A stretch of DNA of 64,000 nt. Origin: Planctomycetota bacterium (GTDB lineage Bacteria; Planctomycetota; J058). The stretch is taken from NCBI GenBank assembly GCA_023954375.1, contig JAMLIC010000024.1:62001-126000 (forward strand), given 5' to 3'. Position 1 is the first letter of the stretch. Each line of letters opens with the position of its first letter. Shown piece after piece: positions 43,603 to 52,407 of the stretch. The position numbers and the translations under genes were made by a program. The notes under the pieces were generated by a model. It saw only the letters and a list, made by a program, of their open reading frames with translations, searched no databases and was not told the DNA's origin.

Positions 43603-44369
43603 TGGGCGACGCTGCGGTCATCGAGGTCGAGGGGCTGACGATCGGCTGGGGCCAGGTCGTGCTCATGCGCGAGCTGGCCTTCGAGGTCCCGAAGGGCGAG
43701 GTGTTCGCGATCCTCGGCGGCAGCGGCTGCGGCAAGTCGACGCTCCTGCGCCACCTGATCGGGCTCGAGGCGCCCATGGCCGGGCGGATCTCCGTCCTCG
43801 GCCGCGACCCGGCCGCGTGCCAGGGCGGACGGCCGCCGTTCGGGGTGCTCTTCCAGTCGGGCGCCCTGCTCGGCTCCATGACGCTCGGCGAGAACGTCGA
43901 GCTGCCCCTGCGCGCCTGGACGGAGCTCGGGCCGACGGCCCGGGCGGCCGTCGTGCGGGCCAAGCTGGCGCTCGTGGGGCTCGAGGGGTTCGAGAACCAC
44001 CTGCCGGCGGAGATCTCGGGCGGCATGAAGAAGCGCGCCGGGATCGCCCGGGCCATGGCGCTCGACCCGTCGGTGCTGTTCCTCGACGAGCCGTCGGCCG
44101 GCCTCGACCCGATCAGCGCCGTCGAGCTCGACGACCTGATCCTCACGCTCAGCGAGAGCCTCGGGATGACGACGGTGATCGTCACCCACGAGCTCCCGAG
44201 CATCTTCAAGATCGCATCCTCGTGCATCATGCTGGACAAGGGCGCCCGGGGCATCATCGCCCGGGGCGACCCGCGCGCCCTGCGGGACGGCAGCGACGAC
44301 CCGCGCGTGCGGCGCTTCTTCAACAGGCAGGCGGCGGGCGCGCAGGTCGCCGGCGGGGGGGCCGGGTAG
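43602..44369 (+). CDS. mlaF: MlaF-type lipid ABC transporter ATP-binding protein
   Basis: A 255-residue ABC ATPase. Walker A is GGSGCGKSTLL (about residues 38-48), the signature is EISGGMKKRAGIARAM and Walker B is VLFLDEPSAGLDP, followed by the switch His in VTHEL. The motif SGGMKKR is characteristic of the Mla/MCE ATPases. It powers the MlaE permease from the cytoplasmic side. ATG overlaps the last base of the permease stop; the MCE gene begins three bases after this stop. Confidence 0.95.
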   Translation: MGDAAVIEVEGLTIGWGQVVLMRELAFEVPKGEVFAILGGSGCGKSTLLRHLIGLEAPMAGRISVLGRDPAACQGGRPPFGVLFQSGALLGSMTLGENVELPLRAWTELGPTARAAVVRAKLALVGLEGFENHLPAEISGGMKKRAGIARAMALDPSVLFLDEPSAGLDPISAVELDDLILTLSESLGMTTVIVTHELPSIFKIASSCIMLDKGARGIIARGDPRALRDGSDDPRVRRFFNRQAAGAQVAGGGAG

Positions 44370-44372
44370 CCG

Positions 44373-45434
44373 GTGGCAGGACAGCGGACCAACGAGTGGA
44401 AGCTCGGCCTCTTCGTCGTCACCGCGCTGGGCGTCGGCCTGGCGGCGACCGTGTGGCTCGGGGCCGAGCAGTTCGAGCGCAAGATCATCCCCGCCTGGAC
44501 CTACTTCGATGAGTCCGTCCAGGGCCTCGATGTCGGCTCCAAGGTGAAGTTCCGCGGCGTGTCGATCGGCACCGTCGCGCAGATCGGCGTGGCGCCCGAC
44601 CGGCGGCGCGTGGCCGTCCTCATGCACTTCTACGAGGACGTGCTGGCGTCGCTCGGCCTCCGGCCCCGGGGCGAGTCGGAGGCGGACGCCGAGCGGCCGT
44701 TCGTCCCGCCGCAGGTGCGCGTGCAGCTGGCGTCCTCGGGGATCACGGGCGGCAAGTTCCTCTCGCTCGACCTGTTCGACCCGACGAAGACCCCAATGCC
44801 GGAGCTGCCCTTCGCCGTCCCCTGGCGCTACGTGCCGGCGACCCCGTCGACGCTGAAGAACGTCGAGGAGACGGTCCTGCGGCTCGCCGAGGACGTGCCG
44901 CGCGCCCTCGAGGAGGCGCGCGGCTTCCTCGCGGACGTGCGGCGGATCCTGCAGGACATCGACGGCGCGGGGCTCACGGCCGACGCGCGGGGGCTGATCA
45001 CCGACGCGCGCCAGGCGATCGCCCAGGTCGACGTCCCCGGGCTGGCGAAGAAGACCGACGCCCTGCTCGTGTCCCTCGAGGGCGCGGCCCGGCGCCTCGA
45101 GGACGTGGCGAGCGACGTGAGCACGGTCACGGGCGAGTCGGGGGCGCTCCCGGCGCTCCTGACCGACCTGCGCGAGGCGACGCGCGCCGTGAAGGACGCC
45201 ATCGAGCGCGCCGACCTGGCGGCGACGACGGCCAGCCTGCGCGACACGTCGGGCGCCGTGGGCGGCCTGTCGAGGGACCTCGGCGGCGCGTCGGGCGAGC
45301 TGCGCCAGGCGCTCACCGCCCTGCGGGACGCGGCGGAGAGGGTCTCGGACCTGGCCGCCTCGCTCGAGCGCGACCCGGGCGCCGTGATCCACGGGCGGAG
45401 CCCGAGCCCGCCCGGCCCCGGAGGCCGGCGATGA
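44373..45434 (+). CDS. mlaD: MlaD-type MCE-domain substrate-binding protein
   Basis: A 353-residue protein. One N-terminal membrane helix (LGLFVVTALGVGLAATVWLG) precedes an MCE domain (about 40-150) with VQGLDVGSKVKFRGVSIGTV and GGKFLSLDLF. From about 165 onward it is a long helical coiled-coil region (ALEEARGFLADVRRILQDID and repeats of it), likely forming a tunnel or needle across the periplasm. The MCE domain carries an insertion of about 30 residues (GLRPRGESEADAERPFVPPQ). The stop overlaps the lipoprotein start by four bases. Confidence 0.94.
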   Translation: MAGQRTNEWKLGLFVVTALGVGLAATVWLGAEQFERKIIPAWTYFDESVQGLDVGSKVKFRGVSIGTVAQIGVAPDRRRVAVLMHFYEDVLASLGLRPRGESEADAERPFVPPQVRVQLASSGITGGKFLSLDLFDPTKTPMPELPFAVPWRYVPATPSTLKNVEETVLRLAEDVPRALEEARGFLADVRRILQDIDGAGLTADARGLITDARQAIAQVDVPGLAKKTDALLVSLEGAARRLEDVASDVSTVTGESGALPALLTDLREATRAVKDAIERADLAATTASLRDTSGAVGGLSRDLGGASGELRQALTALRDAAERVSDLAASLERDPGAVIHGRSPSPPGPGGRR

Positions 45435-46015
45435 CCGGGCGTCGAGTGTCGTGGGTGGCGCTCGTCCTCCTCGGCGGCTGCCTGAGCAAGTCGGAGGTGC
45501 CGGCGCCGCGCTTCTTCCGTCCGGGGCCGGTCGTGCCGCCCCGGGCGGCGGACGCGCCCGCGCCGCTCGCCGACCGGGCGCCCCTGCGCCTGCGGGACGT
45601 CAGCGCCGCGGCGCACCTGCGCGACCGGATGGTGTGGTCGACGCCCGCGCTGGAGTACGGCTTCTACGACGGCGCGCGCTGGACCGAGGCGCCGGCCTCC
45701 TACGTCGAGGCGGCCCTCACGGGGGCGCTGTTCGAGCGCGGCGCCTTCCGCCGCGGCAGCGGCGCCGACGCGCCGGTGCTCGACGTCCACGTCGCGGCGT
45801 TCGAGGAGGTCGTGGGCCCCGGCAGCCACGACGCCACGGTCGTCCTGCGCGTGCTCCTCGTCGGGCCCGACGGCGGCGCGCGCCTCGAGGACACGTTCGT
45901 CGGCAAGAGGGCGGTCCCGCAGGACGACCCGGCGGCGGTGGCGCTGGCCATGGGCGAGGCCCTCGACGAGGCCGTGCGGCGGACCGTCGAGGGGGTGGAG
46001 CGGGCCGCGCGGTGA
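45431..46015 (+). CDS. ABC-type transport auxiliary lipoprotein (PqiC/YmbA-like)
   Basis: A 194-residue lipoprotein (lipobox LLGGC, Cys17). The beta/alpha pattern, starting with LRLRDVSAAAHLRDRMVW and ending in ALAMGEALDEAVRRTVEG, matches the ABC-transport auxiliary component family found beside MCE operons, where it probably docks the MCE tunnel to the outer membrane. It ends the four-gene overlapping operon. The convergent modC gene ends 15 bases away. Confidence 0.85.
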   Translation: MTGRRVSWVALVLLGGCLSKSEVPAPRFFRPGPVVPPRAADAPAPLADRAPLRLRDVSAAAHLRDRMVWSTPALEYGFYDGARWTEAPASYVEAALTGALFERGAFRRGSGADAPVLDVHVAAFEEVVGPGSHDATVVLRVLLVGPDGGARLEDTFVGKRAVPQDDPAAVALAMGEALDEAVRRTVEGVERAAR

Positions 46016-46029
46016 GGTGACGCCGCTCG

Positions 46030-47136
46030 TCAGCCCCGCGCCACGACGTGGACCGCCGGGGCCTTGATCGAGGCCACCACCTCCGCGCCCGGCGCCAGCG
46101 CCAGCTCCTCGGCCGCGCGCGCCGTCACGAGGGCGACGAGCGCGACGCCGCAGTCGAGCGTGACCCGCGCCAGCGGCGCCTCGTTGACCACCCGGGTCAC
46201 GCGCCCGGGCAGGCGGTTGCGGGCGCTGCTCGCGCCGGCGGCCGCCCGACCGAGCATCACGTCCGCGGCGCGGATGCACACGAACACCTCCGCGCCCGCC
46301 TCGACGCCCGACGGCGCGACGGCCGTCAGCCGCGCGCCGCCGGCGGCCAGCTCCGCCAGCCCGTCCTCGACCGAGACGACCCGCGCGGGGAGGATCGTCT
46401 CCACGCCGACGATCCGCGCCACATCGGGGTCGGCCGGGCGCGCGAACACCTCCTCGGGGCGCCCGGCCTGCAGCACCCTGCCGCCCGCCATGACGACCAC
46501 CTCGTCGCCGAGGGCCAGCGCCTCGTTCCGGTCGTGCGTGACGACGAACGCGGGCACGGCGAGGCTCGTGAGGAGCTGCCGGAGCTCGCCGCGCAGCTGC
46601 TCGCGCGTCGGCGCGTCGAGCGCCGAGAGGGGCTCGTCGAGGAGCAGGAGGCGCGGGTCGCAGGCGAGCGCGCGGGCGAGCGCGACCCGCTGCTGCTGCC
46701 CGCCGGAGAGCTGCGCCGGCAGGCGGTCCGCCAGGTCCTCGACCTGGAACCGCCGCAGGGCGGCCGTCACCTTCTCGGCGCGCGCGGCCCGAGAGTGCCC
46801 TCGGACGCCATAGGCCACGTTCCGGGCCACGGACAGGTGGGGGAACAGGGCGTAGTCCTGGAACAGCAGCCCGACCCGGCGTCGATGCGCGGGGAGGTCG
46901 CGGCCGGTCGCCGAGTCGAACCACGTCTCGTCGCCCAGCCGGACCTCGCCGCGGTCGGGGCGCTCGAACCCCGCGAGGCAGCGCAGGAGCGTCGTCTTGC
47001 CCGCCCCGCTGGGGCCGAAGATCACGATGACGTGGGCGCCCTCGAGGGTGCGGCGGAGGGCGGCGCGGACCGTCGGACCGCGGGGGAAGGCCCGCTCGAC
47101 GTCGAGCACCAGGTCGACGCTGGCGGTGCCCGTCAC
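46030..47136 (-). CDS. modC: Molybdate ABC transporter ATP-binding protein
   Basis: A 368-residue protein. Walker A GPSGAGKTTLLR lies near residues 40-51, the signature LSGGQQQRVALARAL near 140-154 and Walker B LLLDEPLSALDA just after. The C-terminal 75 or so residues form a TOBE/Mop-type domain (ARNRLPGRVTRV, LARVTLDCGVALVALVTARA), which binds molybdate in ModC proteins. It energises ModB. The start overlaps the modB stop by four bases. It is the last gene of the operon. Confidence 0.93.
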   Translation of the reverse strand: MTGTASVDLVLDVERAFPRGPTVRAALRRTLEGAHVIVIFGPSGAGKTTLLRCLAGFERPDRGEVRLGDETWFDSATGRDLPAHRRRVGLLFQDYALFPHLSVARNVAYGVRGHSRAARAEKVTAALRRFQVEDLADRLPAQLSGGQQQRVALARALACDPRLLLLDEPLSALDAPTREQLRGELRQLLTSLAVPAFVVTHDRNEALALGDEVVVMAGGRVLQAGRPEEVFARPADPDVARIVGVETILPARVVSVEDGLAELAAGGARLTAVAPSGVEAGAEVFVCIRAADVMLGRAAAGASSARNRLPGRVTRVVNEAPLARVTLDCGVALVALVTARAAEELALAPGAEVVASIKAPAVHVVARG

Positions 47137-47804
47137 GACCGGAGCCCCGGGCCGGACTGGAGAGAGTAGGTGACGATCAGCACGACGAACGAGAAGGCGA
47201 GCAGCAGCGCGGAGGTGGTCCCGGCCGCGGCGTAGTCGAGCGCCTGGACGTGGTCGTAGATGGCGATCGAGGCGGTGCGCGTCCGCCCGGGCAGGTTCCC
47301 GCCGACCATGAGGATCACGCCGAACTCGCCGACCGTGTGCGCGAAGGTGAGGACCATCCCGCTCACGACCCCGGCGCGGGAGAGCGGGAGGACGATCCGG
47401 AAGAAGGTCTCGAGCGGCGACGCCCCGAGCGACCGCGAGGCCTCGATGAGCCGGCGGTCGACGCGCGCGAAGGCCGCCATGAAGGGCTGGACGGTGAAGG
47501 GGAGGCTGTAGAGGACCGAGGCGATGAGGATCCCCTCGAACGAGAAGGCCAGCGGCGCGCCCGTGACCGACCGGTAGGCCTGGCCCAGGGGGCTGTGCGG
47601 GCCGATCGCGAACAGGACGTAGAACCCGAGCACGGTCGGGGGCAGGACGAGCGGGAGCGCGGTGATCGCCTCCACGACGACCTTGCCGCGCCAGGTCGAG
47701 GTGGCGAGCCAGTAGGCGAGGGGCGTGCCGACCACGAGGAGGATCGCGGTCGTGGCGAGCGCGAGCTGGAGGCTGAGGACGACGGCCTGCCAGTCGACGC
47801 TCAC
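47133..47804 (-). CDS. modB: Molybdate ABC transporter permease
   Basis: A 223-residue integral membrane protein with about five to six hydrophobic segments (VLSLQLALATTAILLVVGT at the start). The EAA loop typical of binding-protein-dependent permeases is RLIEASRSLGASPLETFFRI, and the family motif SFEGILIASVLYSLPFTVQP is present. The GTG at 47804 is chosen because homology begins there and it overlaps the modA stop by four bases. It forms the transmembrane channel for molybdate (or tungstate). Confidence 0.93.
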   Translation of the reverse strand: MSVDWQAVVLSLQLALATTAILLVVGTPLAYWLATSTWRGKVVVEAITALPLVLPPTVLGFYVLFAIGPHSPLGQAYRSVTGAPLAFSFEGILIASVLYSLPFTVQPFMAAFARVDRRLIEASRSLGASPLETFFRIVLPLSRAGVVSGMVLTFAHTVGEFGVILMVGGNLPGRTRTASIAIYDHVQALDYAAAGTTSALLLAFSFVVLIVTYSLQSGPGLRS

Positions 47805-48577
47805 GGGAGCCCGAACCCGTAGCGCTCGAGGACGGCGCGCCCTGCGGGGCCCCGGAGGAAGTCGCGGAGCGCGCGGGCCGCCGCGGGGTCCCGGGCCCAG
47901 CGGAGGACCACGCCCCCCTGCTCCATGACGGGGTAGGCGTCCTCCGGGACGCGCCAGAGCTTGCCGCGCTCGCGCAGGGTGGGGGCCAGCGCCAGCGAGA
48001 GGGCGATCACGCCGATGTCGGCGTTCCCCGTGTCCACGAACTGCGCCGTCTGGGCGATGTTTTCGCCGAAGACGAGCCTGGGTCCGACCTCGTCGCGGAC
48101 CCCGAAGGACTCCAGCGCCGCCAGGGCCGCCCGGCCGTACGGCGCGTGCTGGGGGTTCGCGATCGCGACCGACCTCACCGCCGGGTCGACGAGGGCCCGG
48201 GGCCCCAGGCCCTCCACGTCGACCGGCGAGGCGCGGGGCGCCCAGACGACGAGCCGGCCGTAGGCGTAGACGAAGGGGTCGTCGAGCGCCTGGCCGGCCT
48301 CGGCGAGGCGGCGGGGGTAGAGCGTGTCGGCGGAGAGGTAGAGGTCGAAGGGCGCCTCGTTCGTGAGCTGGCCGAAGAAGTTCCCCGACGAGCCGTAGGT
48401 CGCGTGCACGCCGATCGTGGGGTGGGCGCGCTGGAACTCGGCGATCACCTCGTCGAGCGCGAACTTGAGGTCCGCGGCGGCGGCCACGGCGACGGTGGCG
48501 GGGGCCGGCCCGCGGTCGCCAGGGCAGCCGGCCGCCGCCAGGGCCGAGGCGCAGAGGGCCAGGCCGAGCAGCCTCAC
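47801..48577 (-). CDS. modA: Molybdate-binding lipoprotein
   Basis: A 258-residue lipoprotein (lipobox AAAGC, Cys18) starting with GTG, which overlaps the regulator stop by four bases. Family features are VAVAAAADLKFALDEVIAEF, TYGSSGNFFGQLTNEAPFDL and IANPQHAPYGRAALAALESF, with residues such as the Ser in GSSGN and the Asp/Tyr near the C-terminal lobe expected to hold the oxyanion. Delivers molybdate to ModB. Lipid anchoring replaces the free periplasmic form of enterobacteria. Confidence 0.94.
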   Translation of the reverse strand: MRLLGLALCASALAAAGCPGDRGPAPATVAVAAAADLKFALDEVIAEFQRAHPTIGVHATYGSSGNFFGQLTNEAPFDLYLSADTLYPRRLAEAGQALDDPFVYAYGRLVVWAPRASPVDVEGLGPRALVDPAVRSVAIANPQHAPYGRAALAALESFGVRDEVGPRLVFGENIAQTAQFVDTGNADIGVIALSLALAPTLRERGKLWRVPEDAYPVMEQGGVVLRWARDPAAARALRDFLRGPAGRAVLERYGFGLP

Positions 48578-49617
48578 GCGACCTCCGCCACGGCCCCGCA
48601 CTCCGCGGCGTCGTAGCCCGGGAGCTCCCCGAGCAGGCGCCGCAGCGGGGCGGCGCGCAGGGCCTCGAGGACCGCGACCACACCGGGGTCGTCGGCGAGC
48701 GCGCGGGTCGTGCACAGGTCGTAGGCCTGGCGCTCGACGGCCAGGAAGTCGAGCCCGGCCTCCTCGGCCGCGAGGCGCACGCAGGGGCCGAGCTGCGCCC
48801 AGCCGCAGCGGATCGCCTGCGCGACCCCGGCGTGGTCGCGCGCCACGCGCTCCGGGCGCGCGGCGCGGCGGACGCCCTCCGCGGCGCGGAGCCGCTCGAG
48901 GAGGCGCCAGGCCCCCGAGCCCTCCTCGCGGCTCACCCAGCGGAGCCGCGCGCGCAGCGCGGCGCCGACGCTCCTCGCCCGCACGCCCGGCGCCACGGCC
49001 AGCCCGGCCTCCCAGCGCGCGACGCGGGCGAGCACGAGCGCGCGCCGGGGGAGCGCCCGCCGCGCCTCGCGGGCGTTGTCGCCCAGGTGGACGCCAGCGA
49101 GGTGCACCTTCCCCGCCCCGAGCAGGTCGAGGGCCCGCGCGCTCGAGCGCGTGAAGGCGAGCACGCGCACGCCCGCCGCCCGCGCCACGGCGCCGGCCAG
49201 GAGCCCGACGGCCGGGTCGCAGCCGGCGATCACCACGGTGCGCGCGTCGCGCGCGCCCGCGGTGGGGCAGGGCGGCCCGACGCCATCGTGCGCGAGCGCC
49301 CCGAGGAGGGTGTCCTCCACGGGGTAGAGCAGGTCCTGCTCGCCGACGCGGGCCCGCCAGAAGCGCCGCGGGCCGGCCGACGGCGGGTCCCAGGCCCAGG
49401 CCACCGGCCCGCCCGGGCGCACGAACAGCGCCTCCACGGGGACCTCGAGGGCCGCGCTGAGGGCCAGGGCCGCGCCGACCGAGGGGGAGCGCAGGCGGCC
49501 GGTCTCGATCGCCGAGACCTCGGCGCGCGAGATCCCCGCGAGGCGCGCGAGCCCGGCCTGGGTCAAGCCGCGCCGGGAGCGCTCCGCCTGGAGGCGATTG
49601 ACGAGGTCCGGTGACAT
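48574..49617 (-). CDS. XRE-type transcriptional regulator fused to a periplasmic-binding-like domain
   Basis: A 347-residue protein from the ATG at 49617; an in-frame ATG at 49647 would add ten residues. Residues 5-60 are an XRE helix-turn-helix (RRGLTQAGLARLAGISRAEVSAIETGR in essence). Residues about 95-347 resemble the PBP-like ligand domain of molybdate or tungstate regulators (VVIAGCDPAVGLLAGAVARA; EEGSGAWRLLERL; LDFLAVERQAYDL). It starts the mod operon and probably senses molybdate to control it and the divergent molbindin gene. This form replaces ModE in several phyla; ligand identity is inferred from context. Confidence 0.88.
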   Translation of the reverse strand: MSPDLVNRLQAERSRRGLTQAGLARLAGISRAEVSAIETGRLRSPSVGAALALSAALEVPVEALFVRPGGPVAWAWDPPSAGPRRFWRARVGEQDLLYPVEDTLLGALAHDGVGPPCPTAGARDARTVVIAGCDPAVGLLAGAVARAAGVRVLAFTRSSARALDLLGAGKVHLAGVHLGDNAREARRALPRRALVLARVARWEAGLAVAPGVRARSVGAALRARLRWVSREEGSGAWRLLERLRAAEGVRRAARPERVARDHAGVAQAIRCGWAQLGPCVRLAAEEAGLDFLAVERQAYDLCTTRALADDPGVVAVLEALRAAPLRRLLGELPGYDAAECGAVAEVA

Positions 49618-49858
49618 GATCCTGCCGCCTTGATACGAACATAGCATGACGAGGTCACGGAGGCGGGCCCGGTCGAGGTCGACGTGGTCCAGCGCCCGAG
49701 CGGCCGGGTGGTCACCTACCGCGTGACGGCCCCGGCCGCCGCGCGCCTGACCGCACGGCGTCCTCCGACTTCCCGCGGCGGCGGGCGCGCTCGTCGGAGA
49801 CGGACCTCGCGCCCCGCTGAGGCCGACGGCGCTACCATCGAGTCACGGGAGGAAGGCC

Positions 49859-50065
49859 ATGAAGCTCAGCGCGCGCAACGTGCTCCCCGGCAAGGTCGTC
49901 GCCCTCACGAAGGGGGCGACGACGGCGCACGTCGTGATCGACATCGGCGGCGGCCGCACGATCACCTCGTCCATCACCAACGAGGCCGTGGACGACCTGG
50001 CGCTCCAGGTGGGTGACCAGGTCTCGGCGGTGATCAAGTCGTCGGACGTGATCGTCGGCAAGTAG
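49859..50065 (+). CDS. Molbindin (Mop/TOBE domain molybdate-binding protein)
   Basis: A 68-residue single-domain protein: MKLSARNVLPGKVVALTKGA, then TAHVVIDIGGGRTITSSITNEA and DQVSAVIKSSDVIVGK, an almost perfect Mop domain. Such proteins assemble into hexamers that store molybdate in the cytoplasm. Good ribosome-binding site (GGGAGGAAGG) and a TACCAT -10-like box (49833-49838). It is divergent from the mod operon across a 241-base gap that probably carries both promoters and the regulator's operator. Confidence 0.93.
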   Translation: MKLSARNVLPGKVVALTKGATTAHVVIDIGGGRTITSSITNEAVDDLALQVGDQVSAVIKSSDVIVGK

Positions 50066-50117
50066 CGGCCGTCGCCGGGCCCCCGGGTTGTCGGACCCGC
50101 GCGGTACAACGCCCGGC

Positions 50118-51914
50118 ATGGACGCCGCCGACAGCGACGACGATGACACCTGGGTCCTCCCCGCGCGAACGGCGGCCGCGGCCGACCTGGCGCGGCGGCT
50201 GGGGGTCTCCCCGGTCACGGCCGACCTGCTCCTGCGCCGCGGCTACGCCGACGAGGGCCCGGCGCGCGAGTTCCTCGCGCCCAACCTGTCGCGCCTCCTC
50301 GACCCCGAGGGGCTTCCCGGGATGCAGGCGGGCGCCGACCGCCTGGCCGCGGCCGTGCGCGCGGGCGAGAAGGTGCTCCTGTTCGGCGACTACGACGTCG
50401 ACGGGACGACCGGGGCCGTGGTCCTGCACGAGGTGCTCACGGCGCTCGGCGGGCAGGTCGAGGTGCACATCCCCGACCGCGGCGAGGGCTACGGGCTCAA
50501 CGCGCCGCGGCTGGAGCGGGCGGCGGCCGAGGGCGTGCGGGTCGTCGTGTCGATCGACAACGGGATCGCGGCCCTCGATGAGGCCGACCTCCTCGCCGCG
50601 CGCGGCCTCGACCTCGTCGTCGCCGACCACCACACGATGGGCGGGCGCCTGCCGCGCGCCTGCGCGCTGATCCACCCGCGGCTGCCCGGCTCGACCTACC
50701 AGAACCCGCACCTGTGCGGCGCCGGCGTGGCGTTCAAGCTGGCGTGGGCGGTCGCGGCGCGGTTCGGCGCGAACGGCAAGCCGACGCGCCCGATGGCCGA
50801 CGTGCTCCTGCGCTGCCTGGCCTTCGTGGCCCTGGGCACCGTGGCCGACGTGGTCCCGCTCGTGGGCGAGAACCGCGTCATCGTCCGCTTCGGGCTCCGC
50901 GCGCTGGCGGCGCGCGTCCTCCCTGGCCTCGCCGCGCTCATGGAGGTCGGCAAGGTCACGGGCGAGGTCGGCGCGCACGAGGTGGCCTTCCGCCTGGCGC
51001 CGCGGCTCAACGCGGCCGGGCGCATGGGCGTGGCCCGCCGCGCCTTCGACCTGCTCACCACGCGCGACCCCGAGCAGGCGCGGGCCCTCGCCCGCGAGCT
51101 CGACGAGGAGAACGACCGGCGCCGCGCCGTGCAGGACCGCGTGTTCAAGGAGGCCTGCGCGCAGGTCGAGGCCGTCTACGGAGCTGTGCCGCTGCGCGCG
51201 CCGGGGATCGTCGTCTGGGGCGAAGGCTGGCCGCACGGCGTCGTGGGGATCGTCGCCGCCAAGCTCACCGAGACCTACGCGCGGCCGGCGCTCGTCGCCG
51301 GGCTCGAGAGCGGGGTGGCCAAGGGCTCGGGGCGCACGTGCGGCGGCGTCGACCTGCTCGCGTCGCTCGAGCCGGCCAGGGGGCTCTTCGCGCGCATGGG
51401 CGGACACCAGGCGGCGGTGGGCTTCACGGCCGACCCGGCCCGGCTCGAGGCCGTGCGGACGGCCTTCGAGGCGGGGGTGGTCGCCTCGCTCGGTCTGCCG
51501 GAGGGCACGACGGCGGCCGAGGTGGCGGCGCGGCTCGAGGGCTACGAGGTCGTCGCCGACGCGGAGGTGCGCCTGGAGGAGGTCTCGCGCCAGCTGATCG
51601 ACGAGCTGGAGCGGCTGTCCCCCTTCGGCGAGGGCAACGCCGAGCCGCTCTTCGCCGCGCGCGCCGTGACGCTCGCCGGCGAGCCGCGGCCCATGGGCAA
51701 GAAGAACGAGCACCTGGCCTTCCACGTGCGCCAGGGCGACCACGTCCTGCGCACGGTCGCGTTCGGGCGGCCGGAGCTGGTGCAGGCCCTGCGCGAGCGC
51801 GCGCGCCCGGGCCCGGGCGGGCAGGCCTCCTTCGACCTCGCCTTCCGGCCGCGGCTCAACCGCTGGAACGGCGAGGCGCGGCTGGAGCTGGAGCTGAAGG
51901 CGATCAGGTTCTGA
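50118..51914 (+). CDS. recJ: Single-stranded-DNA-specific exonuclease RecJ
   Basis: A 598-residue protein, typical length for RecJ. DHH-family motifs are GDYDVDGTT (about 89-98), VSIDNGIAA and ADHHTMGG (about 168-175); the DHHA1 half contains MGGHQAAVGFT and the OB-fold end AFGRPELVQAL. RecJ degrades single-stranded DNA 5' to 3' in recombination and repair. The ATG at 50118 was chosen; an upstream TTG at 50088 is in frame but overlaps the likely promoter area. No neighbouring repair gene is present. Confidence 0.94.
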   Translation: MDAADSDDDDTWVLPARTAAAADLARRLGVSPVTADLLLRRGYADEGPAREFLAPNLSRLLDPEGLPGMQAGADRLAAAVRAGEKVLLFGDYDVDGTTGAVVLHEVLTALGGQVEVHIPDRGEGYGLNAPRLERAAAEGVRVVVSIDNGIAALDEADLLAARGLDLVVADHHTMGGRLPRACALIHPRLPGSTYQNPHLCGAGVAFKLAWAVAARFGANGKPTRPMADVLLRCLAFVALGTVADVVPLVGENRVIVRFGLRALAARVLPGLAALMEVGKVTGEVGAHEVAFRLAPRLNAAGRMGVARRAFDLLTTRDPEQARALARELDEENDRRRAVQDRVFKEACAQVEAVYGAVPLRAPGIVVWGEGWPHGVVGIVAAKLTETYARPALVAGLESGVAKGSGRTCGGVDLLASLEPARGLFARMGGHQAAVGFTADPARLEAVRTAFEAGVVASLGLPEGTTAAEVAARLEGYEVVADAEVRLEEVSRQLIDELERLSPFGEGNAEPLFAARAVTLAGEPRPMGKKNEHLAFHVRQGDHVLRTVAFGRPELVQALRERARPGPGGQASFDLAFRPRLNRWNGEARLELELKAIRF

Positions 51915-51935
51915 CGCCCGCGAGCGCTGCGACGG

Positions 51936-52343
51936 CTACAGCAGCCCGCGCAGGTTGAACCGGGGCCGGACCGCCTTCGTCTTCGACCGCGCGAGGAGAC
52001 CGCGGCGGTCGAGGCCGGCCATGAGGCGCTCGCTCGACGAGTCGCGCGTGTCGGCCACCCGGCGGAAGCGCAGGCGCGCGGCGGAGCGCCGCGCCACCCA
52101 GCCCTCGCGCCGCACGCGGTAGGTCACGCGCGGCTGGTCCGCGCCCGCCGGGTGCAGGAGTCCGAACAGGCTGGCGTTCGCGGGCGCCGGCGCCGGCGAG
52201 CCTGGCCGCCCCCCGGGGGCCAGGGGCGAGTTCGACGGATCGAAGCCCGGCAGCGCCGCCGGAGGGGGCGTCACGCTGAAGCCGGGGCGCGGCACGCCGG
52301 CGTCGGGCGAGGGGAGGTCGGGCAGGGCGTCGTGAGCAGCCAT
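51936..52343 (-). CDS. Small hypothetical protein, Pro-rich N-terminus
   Basis: A 135-residue protein starting at ATG 52343, eleven bases downstream of a minus-strand TAGGAT box (52354-52359), again suggesting a near-leaderless message. The first 70 residues are Pro/Ala/Gly-rich and probably disordered. The second half is basic (RVTYRVRREGWVARR; RSKTKAVRPRFNLRGLL) with a predicted strand-helix mix. No family was recognised. It is convergent with recJ and divergent from the ferredoxin gene. Confidence 0.6.
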   Translation of the reverse strand: MAAHDALPDLPSPDAGVPRPGFSVTPPPAALPGFDPSNSPLAPGGRPGSPAPAPANASLFGLLHPAGADQPRVTYRVRREGWVARRSAARLRFRRVADTRDSSSERLMAGLDRRGLLARSKTKAVRPRFNLRGLL

Positions 52344-52407
52344 GGTAGGCTGGATCCTATCGAACACGGCCGCACGCGTCGATGCTCGGCCGCATGGGGA
52401 CCTCGAC

